From: CAYXXN01 sp964469055
GTDB taxonomy: Bacteria > Acidobacteriota > Thermoanaerobaculia > Multivoradales > JAHEKO01
Direction: 5' to 3'
Length of the DNA stretch: 5,042 nucleotides
Assembly (NCBI GenBank): GCA_964469055.1
Contig: CAYXXN010000154.1
Span: 1 to 5,042, forward strand
Under the pieces are notes generated by a model that saw only the letters and a list, made by a program, of their open reading frames with translations, did no database searches and was not told where the DNA came from. The position numbers were made by a program, and so were the translations under genes. Shown one piece after another: positions 1 through 5,042 of this stretch. How positions within the stretch are numbered: the first letter of the stretch is position 1; every line of letters begins with the position of its first letter.

Positions 1-384
1 CGCGGCAGCTTCTTCCCCGATCTCTCGGAGAACTTTGGCCAGCTGGTCGGCAGCGACGACGGGCGCGACCTCGAGGTCGAGGCCGTGGTTCCAGAGGCGG
101 GCATCGCCTTCAACTTCGCGCCCGAGGCGAACCTCCAGTTCTATCTCGGCGGCGGCCTCTCCTACTACTTCCTGGAGACCAGCCTCTTCGAGCTCGACGA
201 CGAGGTCGGCTACTACGGTGTGGCCGGCCTGGTGGCCGGCGGCGCCGGCGACGGCCCGGCCTTCTTCGGCGAGGTGCTCTATCGCTCCGTCGAGGGCACC
301 GTCACCGACGACTCGCTCGAGGACAACGTCAAGCTCGACCTCTCCGGACCAAGCGTGAACGCCGGGGTGCTGTTCCGTTTCTGA
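1..384 (+). CDS. C-terminal part of an outer-membrane beta-barrel protein (5' end outside window)
   Basis: The reading frame is open from the first base and ends at TGA 382-384, giving 127 residues of a longer protein. A GTG at position 85 is internal and should not be taken as the start. The visible part alternates short hydrophobic/aromatic stretches with Asp/Glu/Gly-rich turns: roughly residues 24-40, 44-59, 69-82, 87-101 and 110-127. The last strand ends GVLFRF, and a C-terminal Phe is the usual recognition signal for BAM-dependent insertion of beta-barrels. Alternating small/aromatic residues such as those around LGGGLSYYF fit membrane strands. It is probably a small porin-like or OmpA/OmpW-type barrel in the outer membrane, but no substrate or specific family can be read from this fragment. 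It converges on the M48 gene, with 9 nt between the two stop codons. The barrel call is fairly secure; the subfamily is unknown. Confidence 0.7.
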   Translation, partial: RGSFFPDLSENFGQLVGSDDGRDLEVEAVVPEAGIAFNFAPEANLQFYLGGGLSYYFLETSLFELDDEVGYYGVAGLVAGGAGDGPAFFGEVLYRSVEGTVTDDSLEDNVKLDLSGPSVNAGVLFRF

Positions 385-393
385 GAAGCACTC

Positions 394-1203
394 CTAGTTG
401 TTGGAGCGACGAAGTCGCTCTTGGAGGCGCGTGAACTCCGGGTCGGTGCGGATCAGGCCCGGCCCGCCGGGCAGCTGCGCCGCCTCCTGCCGCACCTCGC
501 GGATGCGGTCCTCGGTCAGTGGGTGGCTGGAGAAGAAGCGCTCGACAGCGTTGGGCCGTCGCTGGCGCTCGCCGAGCAGGACTTCGAACATGCGCGCCAT
601 GCCCTCGGGGTCGTAGCCGGCGGCATGCATGAAGCGGACGCCGAGGCGGTCCGCCTCGCGCTCGGCGCCGCGGGAGAAGCTGGCAAAGGCGCCGCCGGCC
701 GCGATCTCGGCCAGGATCCGTTCGTAGGCCGCGGGGTTCTCGCCCAGTACGACGGCGGCGAGGACGTTGAAGCCGTAGGCCTTCGAGAGCTGCTCGGTGG
801 CGTGGCGGGCGACACCGTGCGAGATCTCGTGCGCCAGGACGCCAGCGAAGGCGGCGACATCCGGGGCCGCGGCGATCAGCCCGGTGTTCACGTAGACGTG
901 GCCGCCGGGGATGTTGAAGGCGTTGATCTCCTGGTCGGCGACGAGGTGGAACTCCCACGGCAGCTCGCGCATTTCGGTCTGGGAAACGATGGCGCGGCCG
1001 AGATGCTGGAGGTAGGCGCGCGCCGCAGCGTCGTTCGAGAGCGTCAGCTCCTTGGCCAAGTCGGTCTCGAGGCGCCGGCCGAGCTCCCACTCCTGCTCGA
1101 GGGAGATGACGTTGAAGTCGCCCTGGTTGGTGCCCGTGGTCGCACACCCCGCCAGGGCGAGGGCGATGAGCAAGATGGCGAGACGACTGGGTCCTCTGCG
1201 CAC
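394..1203 (-). CDS. M48-family zinc metalloprotease lipoprotein (LoiP/YcaL-like)
   Basis: This 269-residue protein is a predicted periplasmic, membrane-anchored zinc endopeptidase. The N-terminus from GTG 1203 is a lipoprotein signal: basic MRRGPSR, a hydrophobic run (8-17), then lipobox LAGC with acylated Cys20. Asp is absent at +2 (Ala21), so the +2 rule of enterobacteria would favour outer-membrane sorting. The peptidase domain spans about 60-245. The active site HEISH is at 125-129 (two His ligands and the catalytic Glu126). The third ligand is Glu181 in EREAD (181-185), and SSHPL (225-229) carries the His227 equivalent of the BepA His switch. Length and layout match LoiP and YcaL (about 250 aa), which have no TPR region, rather than BepA. 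Family members degrade misfolded outer-membrane proteins. The frame stays open far upstream, but GTG 1203 is the start that gives a proper signal peptide; no clear Shine-Dalgarno precedes it. The gene lies 173 nt downstream of the CreD-like gene on the same strand, so cotranscription is possible but not shown. Confidence 0.9.
   Translation of the reverse strand: MRRGPSRLAILLIALALAGCATTGTNQGDFNVISLEQEWELGRRLETDLAKELTLSNDAAARAYLQHLGRAIVSQTEMRELPWEFHLVADQEINAFNIPGGHVYVNTGLIAAAPDVAAFAGVLAHEISHGVARHATEQLSKAYGFNVLAAVVLGENPAAYERILAEIAAGGAFASFSRGAEREADRLGVRFMHAAGYDPEGMARMFEVLLGERQRRPNAVERFFSSHPLTEDRIREVRQEAAQLPGGPGLIRTDPEFTRLQERLRRSNN
404..420. terminator. Short perfect hairpin at the convergent gene ends (possible bidirectional terminator)
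   Basis: The arms GAGCGAC (404-410) and GTCGCTC (414-420) are perfectly complementary around a 3-nt GAA loop. The hairpin lies 20 nt after the stop of the + gene and inside the last codons of the - strand M48 gene. Neither side has a real T-tract (TTGG follows on +), so this is a weak candidate for ending transcription of the beta-barrel gene. It may simply be a coding coincidence. Confidence 0.25.
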
Positions 1204-1376
1204 GGTGGGGCTCGGTCGGCGGTCGGCAGCTGGGAGGGAACACCCTCCCTCATTTTTGCTCCCGTCGCAAGAGCGGTGCCGGCTCGCCAAACCTGGCCGC
1301 GGGCGCTCGCTCGGCGGGCGCGAGCGTCGCCGCCGCCCGGCGGTGGGGAATTCTTGTCCTCTCCGAGCGCCTTCGT
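1204..1376. other. Intergenic region between CreD-like and M48 genes
   Basis: This 173-nt spacer holds no convincing ORF. It contains a perfect 7-bp inverted repeat with a 9-nt loop (CGCTCGC 1304-1310, GCGAGCG 1320-1326) that could fold downstream of the CreD-like stop on the - strand. It lacks a T-tract, so it is not a classic intrinsic terminator. A second hairpin at 1232-1249 is listed separately. No -35/-10 pair for the M48 gene stands out in this GC-rich sequence. Confidence 0.5.
1232..1249. repeat. Perfect 7-bp hairpin in the M48 leader
   Basis: GGGAGGG (1232-1238) and CCCTCCC (1243-1249) pair perfectly around the loop AACA. On the + strand it is followed after three bases by TTTTT (1253-1257), which resembles a terminator facing away from the M48 gene. 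On the - strand it would form a stable stem in the M48 mRNA leader, starting about 29 nt before the GTG. The structure is seen directly; its role is unknown. Confidence 0.45.
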
Positions 1377-2669
1377 TCACGAGGTCGGCGTCTGCGACGC
1401 GGCCAGGCCTTCCTCCGGACCGGCGGCGCTGAACACGCGTTCCCAGTCCACCCGGGCGGTAAGCCGCATCAGGAGGAACAAGGTGACGACCGCTCCCACC
1501 GTCACCGTCAGCCCCGTGAAGCCGCGGAGGAAGAAGGCGTAGCTGAAGAGGACGAGGAAGACGGCCTGCGCGAGAAGGGCCAGGCCGACGGCGCCGCGAG
1601 CGCCGGCAACGAGCCGCAGGTAGCTCCCCACCAGTGCCAGGCTCACTACCGCGGCCAGCACGAACGCGACGTGGATGTTGACTTGATCGACAAGGTAGGC
1701 GAGGAGCAAATGGAAGGCGAAGAAGGCGGCGGCCAGGAAGAAGTAGTTCATCGGGTGCAGGTTCACGCGGCGCAGGGCGCCGAGCACGACGAAGACGGTC
1801 AGGAAGAAGAGCAGCGAGACCGGGGCGAAGAAGGTGATGCGGGCGGCAAGCGGCCCGGGGTTGTCCTTGTTCGGCACATCGAGCCCGATCGACTGTCCCG
1901 AGACCAGGTGATCGAACGCCCAGCGCAGCCGCCAGCCTTCGCCCTGGCGCGCCGCCTCGGTCGGGGAGAGGGTGCCGGGAGGGAAATCGTGGCCCACGAA
2001 GTCTGTTGAGACGACCAGCTCGAAGTCGCGCACTTGGGCGACACCCTCGGGCACGAAGCGGTACGACCAGGTGTCGAGGCCGCGCGAGCGATAGGCGACC
2101 TCGAGCTCGACCGGGACGCCCGGCTCTACGGGGGCCACCGCCTCGACGCCCCGCGAGAGGTCGGTGACCGCCGCCGCGTCGTGACCGTTCAGCCGCAGGG
2201 AGAAGCCGTCGTAGATCCCCTGCCGCGAGGGAAAGTCCAGCCTGGCGATGGCGAGGCCGCCCGACGCGAGGTCGGCGGGCACGACGGCCCGGTAGCGGCC
2301 GACGAAATCGACGACGTAGGTGTCGTGCCAGAGGAGACCGCGGCGGCGGTGCTCGAGGGAGAGCCGCGCTACCACCCGGCTCGCGGCGAGTGCGAGCGGC
2401 GAGAGCTCGCGGACCTCGGACACCTCCTCTCGCGTCACGGTCTCGCCGGCGCGCAGCGCGGAGACTCTCTCGGTCACCGTCCGTCGCGTCTCGTACTGAA
2501 CGCTCGGCGCGATCTGCGCCTGCGGCCCGCCCCACAGGGCGGCGACCTCGGGCGTGATCCGCTCCGCCGTCCCTCCCGAGCGATGGACGAGCGAGCCGCC
2601 GAGCACGAACCAGCCCACGGCGGTGCAGGCGAAGATGAAGCCGATGGCGATCAACCGCGGGATGGTCAT
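1377..2669 (-). CDS. creD-like: CreD-like inner-membrane protein
   Basis: This 430-residue protein is an inner-membrane protein of the CreD type. One N-terminal transmembrane helix (about 7-25) is followed by a large periplasmic domain (about 26-279) and five further predicted helices (about 280-298, 308-326, 332-349, 357-379, 384-402), as in E. coli CreD (450 aa). Family-like signatures are WGGPQ (46-50) followed by an AP pair, RRRGLLWHDTY in the periplasmic domain, LHPMNY (304-309) between helices 2 and 3, SYLR (349-352), and TARVDW (404-409) after the last helix. CreD is induced by CreBC in enterobacteria and affects envelope integrity, but its biochemical role is unclear. No creB or creC is visible here; the nearby regulator is a winged-helix protein. 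ATG 2669 is preferred because GGGAGG lies 11 nt upstream. A longer frame from TTG 2705 would start inside the putative operator and adds 12 unlikely residues. The gene is preceded by a terminator and a palindrome, so it probably has its own promoter. Confidence 0.8.
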   Translation of the reverse strand: MTIPRLIAIGFIFACTAVGWFVLGGSLVHRSGGTAERITPEVAALWGGPQAQIAPSVQYETRRTVTERVSALRAGETVTREEVSEVRELSPLALAASRVVARLSLEHRRRGLLWHDTYVVDFVGRYRAVVPADLASGGLAIARLDFPSRQGIYDGFSLRLNGHDAAAVTDLSRGVEAVAPVEPGVPVELEVAYRSRGLDTWSYRFVPEGVAQVRDFELVVSTDFVGHDFPPGTLSPTEAARQGEGWRLRWAFDHLVSGQSIGLDVPNKDNPGPLAARITFFAPVSLLFFLTVFVVLGALRRVNLHPMNYFFLAAAFFAFHLLLAYLVDQVNIHVAFVLAAVVSLALVGSYLRLVAGARGAVGLALLAQAVFLVLFSYAFFLRGFTGLTVTVGAVVTLFLLMRLTARVDWERVFSAAGPEEGLAASQTPTS

Positions 2670-2692
2670 GAGGGAAGCTTCCTCCCTATGAG

Positions 2693-2709
2693 CTTTGTCA
2701 TACAAAGTA
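2693..2709. promoter_or_regulatory. Palindromic putative operator upstream of the CreD-like gene
   Basis: CTTTGT (2693-2698), CAT (2699-2701) and ACAAAG (2702-2707) form a perfect 6-3-6 inverted repeat in an AT-rich island within GC-rich DNA. Read on the - strand it begins TACTTTG and contains TATGAC (2702-2697), a possible -10 hexamer overlapped by the palindrome; no good -35 is seen. It lies 24 nt upstream of the CreD-like ATG and resembles the site at 3602-3619. The palindrome is seen directly. Binding by the adjacent winged-helix protein is an inference. Confidence 0.55.
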
Positions 2710-2716
2710 TCTGGGT

Positions 2717-2742
2717 AAAAAAAGGGCCGCCTCAGCGGGCCC
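2717..2742 (-). terminator. Rho-independent terminator of the regulator operon
   Basis: On the - strand, arm GCGGGCCC (complement of 2742-2735, one bulged base at 2737) pairs with the arm at 2730-2724 across a 4-nt loop. Seven T residues follow (2723-2717). The stem is GC-rich with 7 bp, and the TGA stop of the winged-helix gene (2734-2732) sits in the loop region. This is a canonical intrinsic terminator and implies that the CreD-like gene downstream is transcribed separately or by read-through. Confidence 0.85.
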
Positions 2743-3124
2743 GGGTGGCCTGGATCAGGGCCTCCATGTGGTCGAGGTAGCGGGCCAGAGCCTGCCGCCC
2801 CCTCGCGGTCAGCTCGTACTCGGTCTTCGGCAGGCGCCCGTCGAACCGCTTCGAGCAGGTCAGGTAGCCGGCGGTCTCGAGCTTGCGAGCGTGGACGGAG
2901 AGATTGCCGTCGCTAGTCTGCAGCAGGTCCTTGAGCTCGGAGAAGGTCATCCGCCGGTTGACGGCGAGGGCTGACAGGATCCCGAGCCGCACCCGCTCGT
3001 AGACCAGACGGTCGAAGTCCTTGGCCGCGCCGTCGGCGAGGTAGCCGGCGATGCGGGCGAGCGCCGGCCGACGCTCGGCCGGGCGCCGCGAGGCCGGCTT
3101 GCGGGTGCGCGCCGCTTCAGCCAC
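2732..3124 (-). CDS. Winged-helix transcriptional regulator (HTH_34-type)
   Basis: This 130-residue DNA-binding protein is probably a dimeric repressor. The winged-helix domain (about 37-125) is typical of the HTH_34 'winged helix DNA-binding' family: FDRLVYERVRLGILSALAV (37-55), MTFSELKDLL for the second helix, SDGNLSVHARKLETAGY (71-87) for the recognition helix, and CSKRFDGRLPKTEYELT (90-106) for the wing. A helix ending LDHMEALI may dimerise. No ligand-binding domain or metal site is seen. The first 35 residues are a basic Arg/Ala/Pro-rich tail not usual for the family. GTG 3124 is still the only plausible start, since no other ATG/GTG/TTG occurs before the domain and GAGG lies 7 nt upstream. 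The start overlaps the end of the upstream membrane-protein gene by 8 nt (GTGGCTGA), which indicates translational coupling. Likely targets are the palindromes at 2693-2709 and 3602-3619. Ligand and physiological signal are unknown. Confidence 0.88.
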   Translation of the reverse strand: MAEAARTRKPASRRPAERRPALARIAGYLADGAAKDFDRLVYERVRLGILSALAVNRRMTFSELKDLLQTSDGNLSVHARKLETAGYLTCSKRFDGRLPKTEYELTARGRQALARYLDHMEALIQATRAR

Positions 3125-3562
3125 CGTGGTGCCTCGCGATCAGAGCGCCGAAGACGATGTGGAGCCCGCCGAACCCGGCGCCCATGAGTCCATTCCCCCA
3201 GCCCCAGGGCACAAAGAGAGCGACCACGCCGAGCGCCATGAAGAAGGCTCCCATCAGCGGCACGATCCGCACCGAGGACGTGCCCCCGGCGACGACGGCG
3301 GCGCCGTAGAGGAGGAGCCACAGACCGGGTAGGGGAGCGANNNNNNNNNNNNNNNNNNNNNNNNNNNNNNNNNNNNNNNNNNNNNNNNNNNNNNNNNNNN
3401 NNNNNNNNNNNNNNNNNNNNNNNNNNNNNNNNNNNNNNNNCCCGGCACCGAGGTGAACGAGCCCGAAGACTCCATGGCCCGCCGGATGTAGCGCAAGTTC
3501 TCTGCGGCGGCCTCGTGCAGCGGCACGGGCGGTTGTGGATCACGCACCAGCGGCTCAGTCAT
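3117..3562 (-). CDS. Small multi-pass membrane protein paired with the regulator, interrupted by an assembly gap
   Basis: Two real pieces flank the Ns. The N-terminal piece (3562-3441) begins MTEPLVRDPQ at ATG 3562 and contains AENLRYIRRAMESSGSF (20-36) and then TSVPG. The C-terminal piece (3338-3117, 73 residues plus TGA) reads APLPGLWLLLYGAAVVAGG, then SSVRIVPLMGAFFMALGVVA, then LFVPWGWGNGLMGAGFGGLH, and ends ALIARHHGG. It has about three hydrophobic helices. I recognise this as the conserved membrane protein often encoded just before HTH_34 regulators. Relatives that I recall are near 200 residues, so roughly 90 residues of helices are hidden. The two pieces are not in one frame across the 100 Ns, so direct translation through the gap is wrong. 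The stop overlaps the GTG of the regulator. A role in sensing or in modulating the regulator is plausible but unproven; no catalytic motif is visible. Confidence 0.8.
3341..3440. other. Assembly gap (100 Ns)
   Basis: Exactly 100 Ns, the usual placeholder for a scaffold join of unknown size. It lies inside the membrane-protein gene and removes its central helices. Confidence 0.97.
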
Positions 3563-3570
3563 GGAGGGCG

Positions 3571-3600
3571 AGCCTAGAGCCCTACTCGAGCTGTTGTCAA
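3571..3600 (-). promoter_or_regulatory. Putative promoter of the membrane-protein/regulator operon
   Basis: On the - strand a perfect -35 hexamer TTGACA (3600-3595) is followed after 18 nt by TAGGCT (3576-3571), a weak -10 that matches three of six consensus positions. The -35 directly abuts the palindrome at 3602-3619, as expected for a repressible promoter. Only 8 nt separate the -10 from ATG 3562, so a transcript from here would be leaderless or nearly so. The -35 is convincing; the -10 is not. Confidence 0.45.
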
Positions 3601-3601
3601 G

Positions 3602-3619
3602 TACTTTGCTATGCCAAGT
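3602..3619. promoter_or_regulatory. Putative operator upstream of the membrane-protein/regulator operon
   Basis: The + strand reads TACTTTG (3602-3608), a 6-nt CTATGC spacer, then CAAGT (3615-3619). This is an imperfect inverted repeat (ACTT.GC...GC.AAGT). It shares TACTTTG, an internal TATG and CAA with the palindrome before the CreD-like gene and adjoins the TTGACA hexamer at 3600-3595. Together these suggest autoregulation by the winged-helix protein. The spacing differs by one base from the other site, which weakens the case. Confidence 0.5.
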
Positions 3620-3641
3620 TAGGCTGGGAGGTCCGGAGCCG

Positions 3642-5042
3642 TCACTTCCGCCGGTTGGCCGGGAGGATCCGCTTGCGCAGGCGGAAGGCGGCCGGGGTGA
3701 CTTCGATCTGCTCGTCCTCGGCGATGAACTCGATGGCTTGCTCGAGCGAAAGGATGCGGGGCGGCACGAGCTGCAGGATGTCGTCGGCGGAGGAGGCGCG
3801 CATGTTGGTGAGCTTCTTCTCCTTGACGATGTTGACGTCGAGGTCGTCGGGGCGGGTGTGCTCGCCGACGATCATGCCTTCGTAGACCTCCTCCCCGGGG
3901 CCGATGAAGAAGGTGCCGCGCGCCTGCAGGTGGTCGATGGCGTAGCCGGTGGCTCGGCCCGGGCGGTCAGCGATCAAGGCGCCGCTCGAGCGCTGCGGGA
4001 TGTCGCCCTGCCAGGGGCCGAAGCGGTCGAACAGGTGATTCAGGATCCCCGTGCCCCTGGTCTCGGTCAGGAACTCCGTGCGGAAGCCGATCAGCCCCCG
4101 TGACGGGATCTCGAACTCCATGCGGACCCGGCCGCTGCCGTGGTTGACCATGGCCATCAGGCGCCCGCGGCGCGGTCCCAGCTTCTGGGTGACGGCGCCG
4201 ATGAACTCCTCCGGGCAGTCGATGGTGAGTTGCTCGATGGGCTCGAGGAGCACCCCGTCCTCGCGGCGCGTGATGACCTCGGGCTTTCCCACCGTCAGCT
4301 CGTAGCCCTCGCGGCGCATCATCTCGATCAAGATCGCGAGCTGCAGCTCGCCGCGCCCGGCGACCAGGAAGCCGCGGCCCTCGCCGGCCGACTCGACGCG
4401 GATCGAGACGTTGGTCCAGGTCTCGCGCTCGAGGCGCTCCTCGAGCTTGCGCGAGGTGACGTGCGCGCCCTCGCGACCGGAGAGGGGGGAATCGTTGATC
4501 GAGAAGACCATGGCGAGCGTCGGCTCGTCCACGCGGATCGCCGGGAGCGGTCGCGGGTCCTCGGCGTCCGCGAGCGTCTCGCCGATCGCCACCTCGTCGA
4601 GGCCGGCGACCGCCACGATGTCACCTGCCGTCGCCCGCTCGATCGGCACGCGAGCGAGGCCCTCGTAGCCGTAGAGCTGCGCGACCTTGACGGTCTCGGT
4701 GGCACCGTCGAGCCGGCAGCGGGCGATCGTCTGGCCCTTGGCGATCTCGCCCTCGACCAGGCGGCCGATGGCCAGGCGCCCGACGTAGTCGTCGTGGTCC
4801 AGGGTGGTGACGAGGAGCTGCAGCGGGTGCCCCGGCGTGAACCGCGGCGCCGGCACGGCGCGGAGGATCTCGGCGAAGAGGGGCGTCAGATTCTCTTCCG
4901 GTCCATCGGGCGAGGTGCGACACGTGCCTTCCTTGGCGTTCGTGTAGAGGACGGGGAAGCCCAGTTGGTCCTCCGAGGCGTCGAGGTCGATGAACAGGTC
5001 GTAGATCTCGTTCAACACCGCCTGCGGCCGGGCGTCGGCGCG
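3642..5042 (-). CDS. typA: Ribosome-associated translational GTPase TypA/BipA, N-terminus outside window
   Basis: The frame is open to the window edge and gives 466 residues of a protein that is about 610 in E. coli. About 140 residues, including G1-G4, are missing; the fragment begins at RADARP, which normally follows the NKxD motif at once. A GTG at 5018 is internal, since conserved sequence continues upstream. Visible parts in order (fragment numbering) are: end of the G domain with the G5 region YTNAKEG (33-39); EF-Tu-like domain II (about 70-158); domain III with RVESAGEGRGFLVAGRGELQ (215-234) and MRREGYELTVGKPEV; domain V-like PSRGLIGFR (313-321); and the TypA-specific C-terminal domain with VYEGMIVGEH (386-395) and KKLTNMRAS (409-417). 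TypA binds the 70S ribosome in its GTP form and supports ribosome assembly and growth under cold or other stress. The stop is TGA 3644-3642; no convincing terminator follows in the 79 nt before the next gene on the same strand. The call is near certain. Confidence 0.98.
   Translation of the reverse strand, partial: RADARPQAVLNEIYDLFIDLDASEDQLGFPVLYTNAKEGTCRTSPDGPEENLTPLFAEILRAVPAPRFTPGHPLQLLVTTLDHDDYVGRLAIGRLVEGEIAKGQTIARCRLDGATETVKVAQLYGYEGLARVPIERATAGDIVAVAGLDEVAIGETLADAEDPRPLPAIRVDEPTLAMVFSINDSPLSGREGAHVTSRKLEERLERETWTNVSIRVESAGEGRGFLVAGRGELQLAILIEMMRREGYELTVGKPEVITRREDGVLLEPIEQLTIDCPEEFIGAVTQKLGPRRGRLMAMVNHGSGRVRMEFEIPSRGLIGFRTEFLTETRGTGILNHLFDRFGPWQGDIPQRSSGALIADRPGRATGYAIDHLQARGTFFIGPGEEVYEGMIVGEHTRPDDLDVNIVKEKKLTNMRASSADDILQLVPPRILSLEQAIEFIAEDEQIEVTPAAFRLRKRILPANRRK

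Noticed and set aside
1044..1253. ATG at 1253 as start of the M48 gene
   Set aside because: It is in a different frame; its product lacks the lipobox and the peptidase. GTG 1203 is in frame and yields a complete lipoprotein signal.
1304..1326. 7-bp inverted repeat after the CreD-like gene as a terminator
   Set aside because: There is no T-tract on either side and such short repeats are common in GC-rich spacers.
421..1542. 373-codon open frame on the + strand
   Set aside because: It is antisense to the M48 gene, which has a complete catalytic motif set. Its Gly/Ala/Glu-rich product shows no domain.
394..2535. Long open frame (713 codons) on the - strand spanning the CreD-like gene and the M48 gene
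   Set aside because: Only its end (from GTG 1203) encodes a recognisable protein. The upstream part is an out-of-frame shadow of the CreD-like gene with Arg/Pro/Ala-rich low-complexity content typical of GC-rich DNA, not a fusion.
2034..2780. 248-codon open frame on the + strand
   Set aside because: It lies antisense to the CreD-like gene, crosses the terminator and palindrome, and has no recognisable domain.
3254..3340. C-terminal continuation of the 3562 start directly through the Ns (SLPYPVCGS...)
   Set aside because: This frame loses the hydrophobic helices, whereas the neighbouring frame gives a clear membrane protein that ends exactly at the regulator start.
2947..3543. Open frame on the - strand that runs through the Ns
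   Set aside because: It exists only because Ns carry no stops. Both flanks are out of frame with the real membrane protein and the regulator.
3620..3641. GGCT/AGCC inverted repeat after the typA stop as a terminator
   Set aside because: The stem is only 4 bp with a mismatched interior and no T-run follows.
3561..4103. 180-codon open frame on the + strand opposite typA
   Set aside because: It is antisense to the conserved C-terminal domain of TypA and has no recognisable domain.

Overview
The window is a GC-rich stretch of a Gram-negative bacterial draft genome or metagenome scaffold. Its contents are the 3' end of an outer-membrane beta-barrel gene, an M48 lipoprotein protease, a CreD-like inner-membrane protein, a winged-helix regulator, a small membrane protein broken by a 100-N gap, and most of the translational GTPase TypA/BipA. 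The beta-barrel ending in Phe and the lipobox show an outer membrane. The lineage cannot be fixed from the sequence. The pairing of this winged-helix type with a small membrane protein and a CreD relative recalls Acidobacteriota and similar phyla, but that is a weak inference.

Layout: the beta-barrel tail (1-384) reads on + and converges on five genes that all read on -. In transcription order these are typA (5042-3642, start outside the window), the gap-broken membrane protein (3562-3117), the winged-helix regulator (3124-2732, overlapping its upstream neighbour by 8 nt), the CreD-like protein (2669-1377) and the M48 lipoprotein (1203-394). A well-formed intrinsic terminator (2717-2742) sits on the stop codon of the regulator and separates it from the CreD-like gene.

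The most interesting part is 1377-3619. The membrane protein and regulator form a translationally coupled pair. Two AT-rich imperfect palindromes that share TACTTTG and CAA(A)G half-sites lie upstream of that pair (3602-3619) and upstream of the CreD-like gene (2693-2709). The simplest model is that the winged-helix protein controls both its own operon and the CreD-like gene, and so forms a small envelope-related regulon next to an envelope protease. Binding and function are inferred; the repeats, overlap and terminator are seen directly.

The Ns at 3341-3440 hide the middle of the membrane protein. The flanking pieces are in different frames relative to the N run, so its length is a placeholder and any translation across it is false. 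No RNA genes, mobile elements or CRISPR arrays were recognised.
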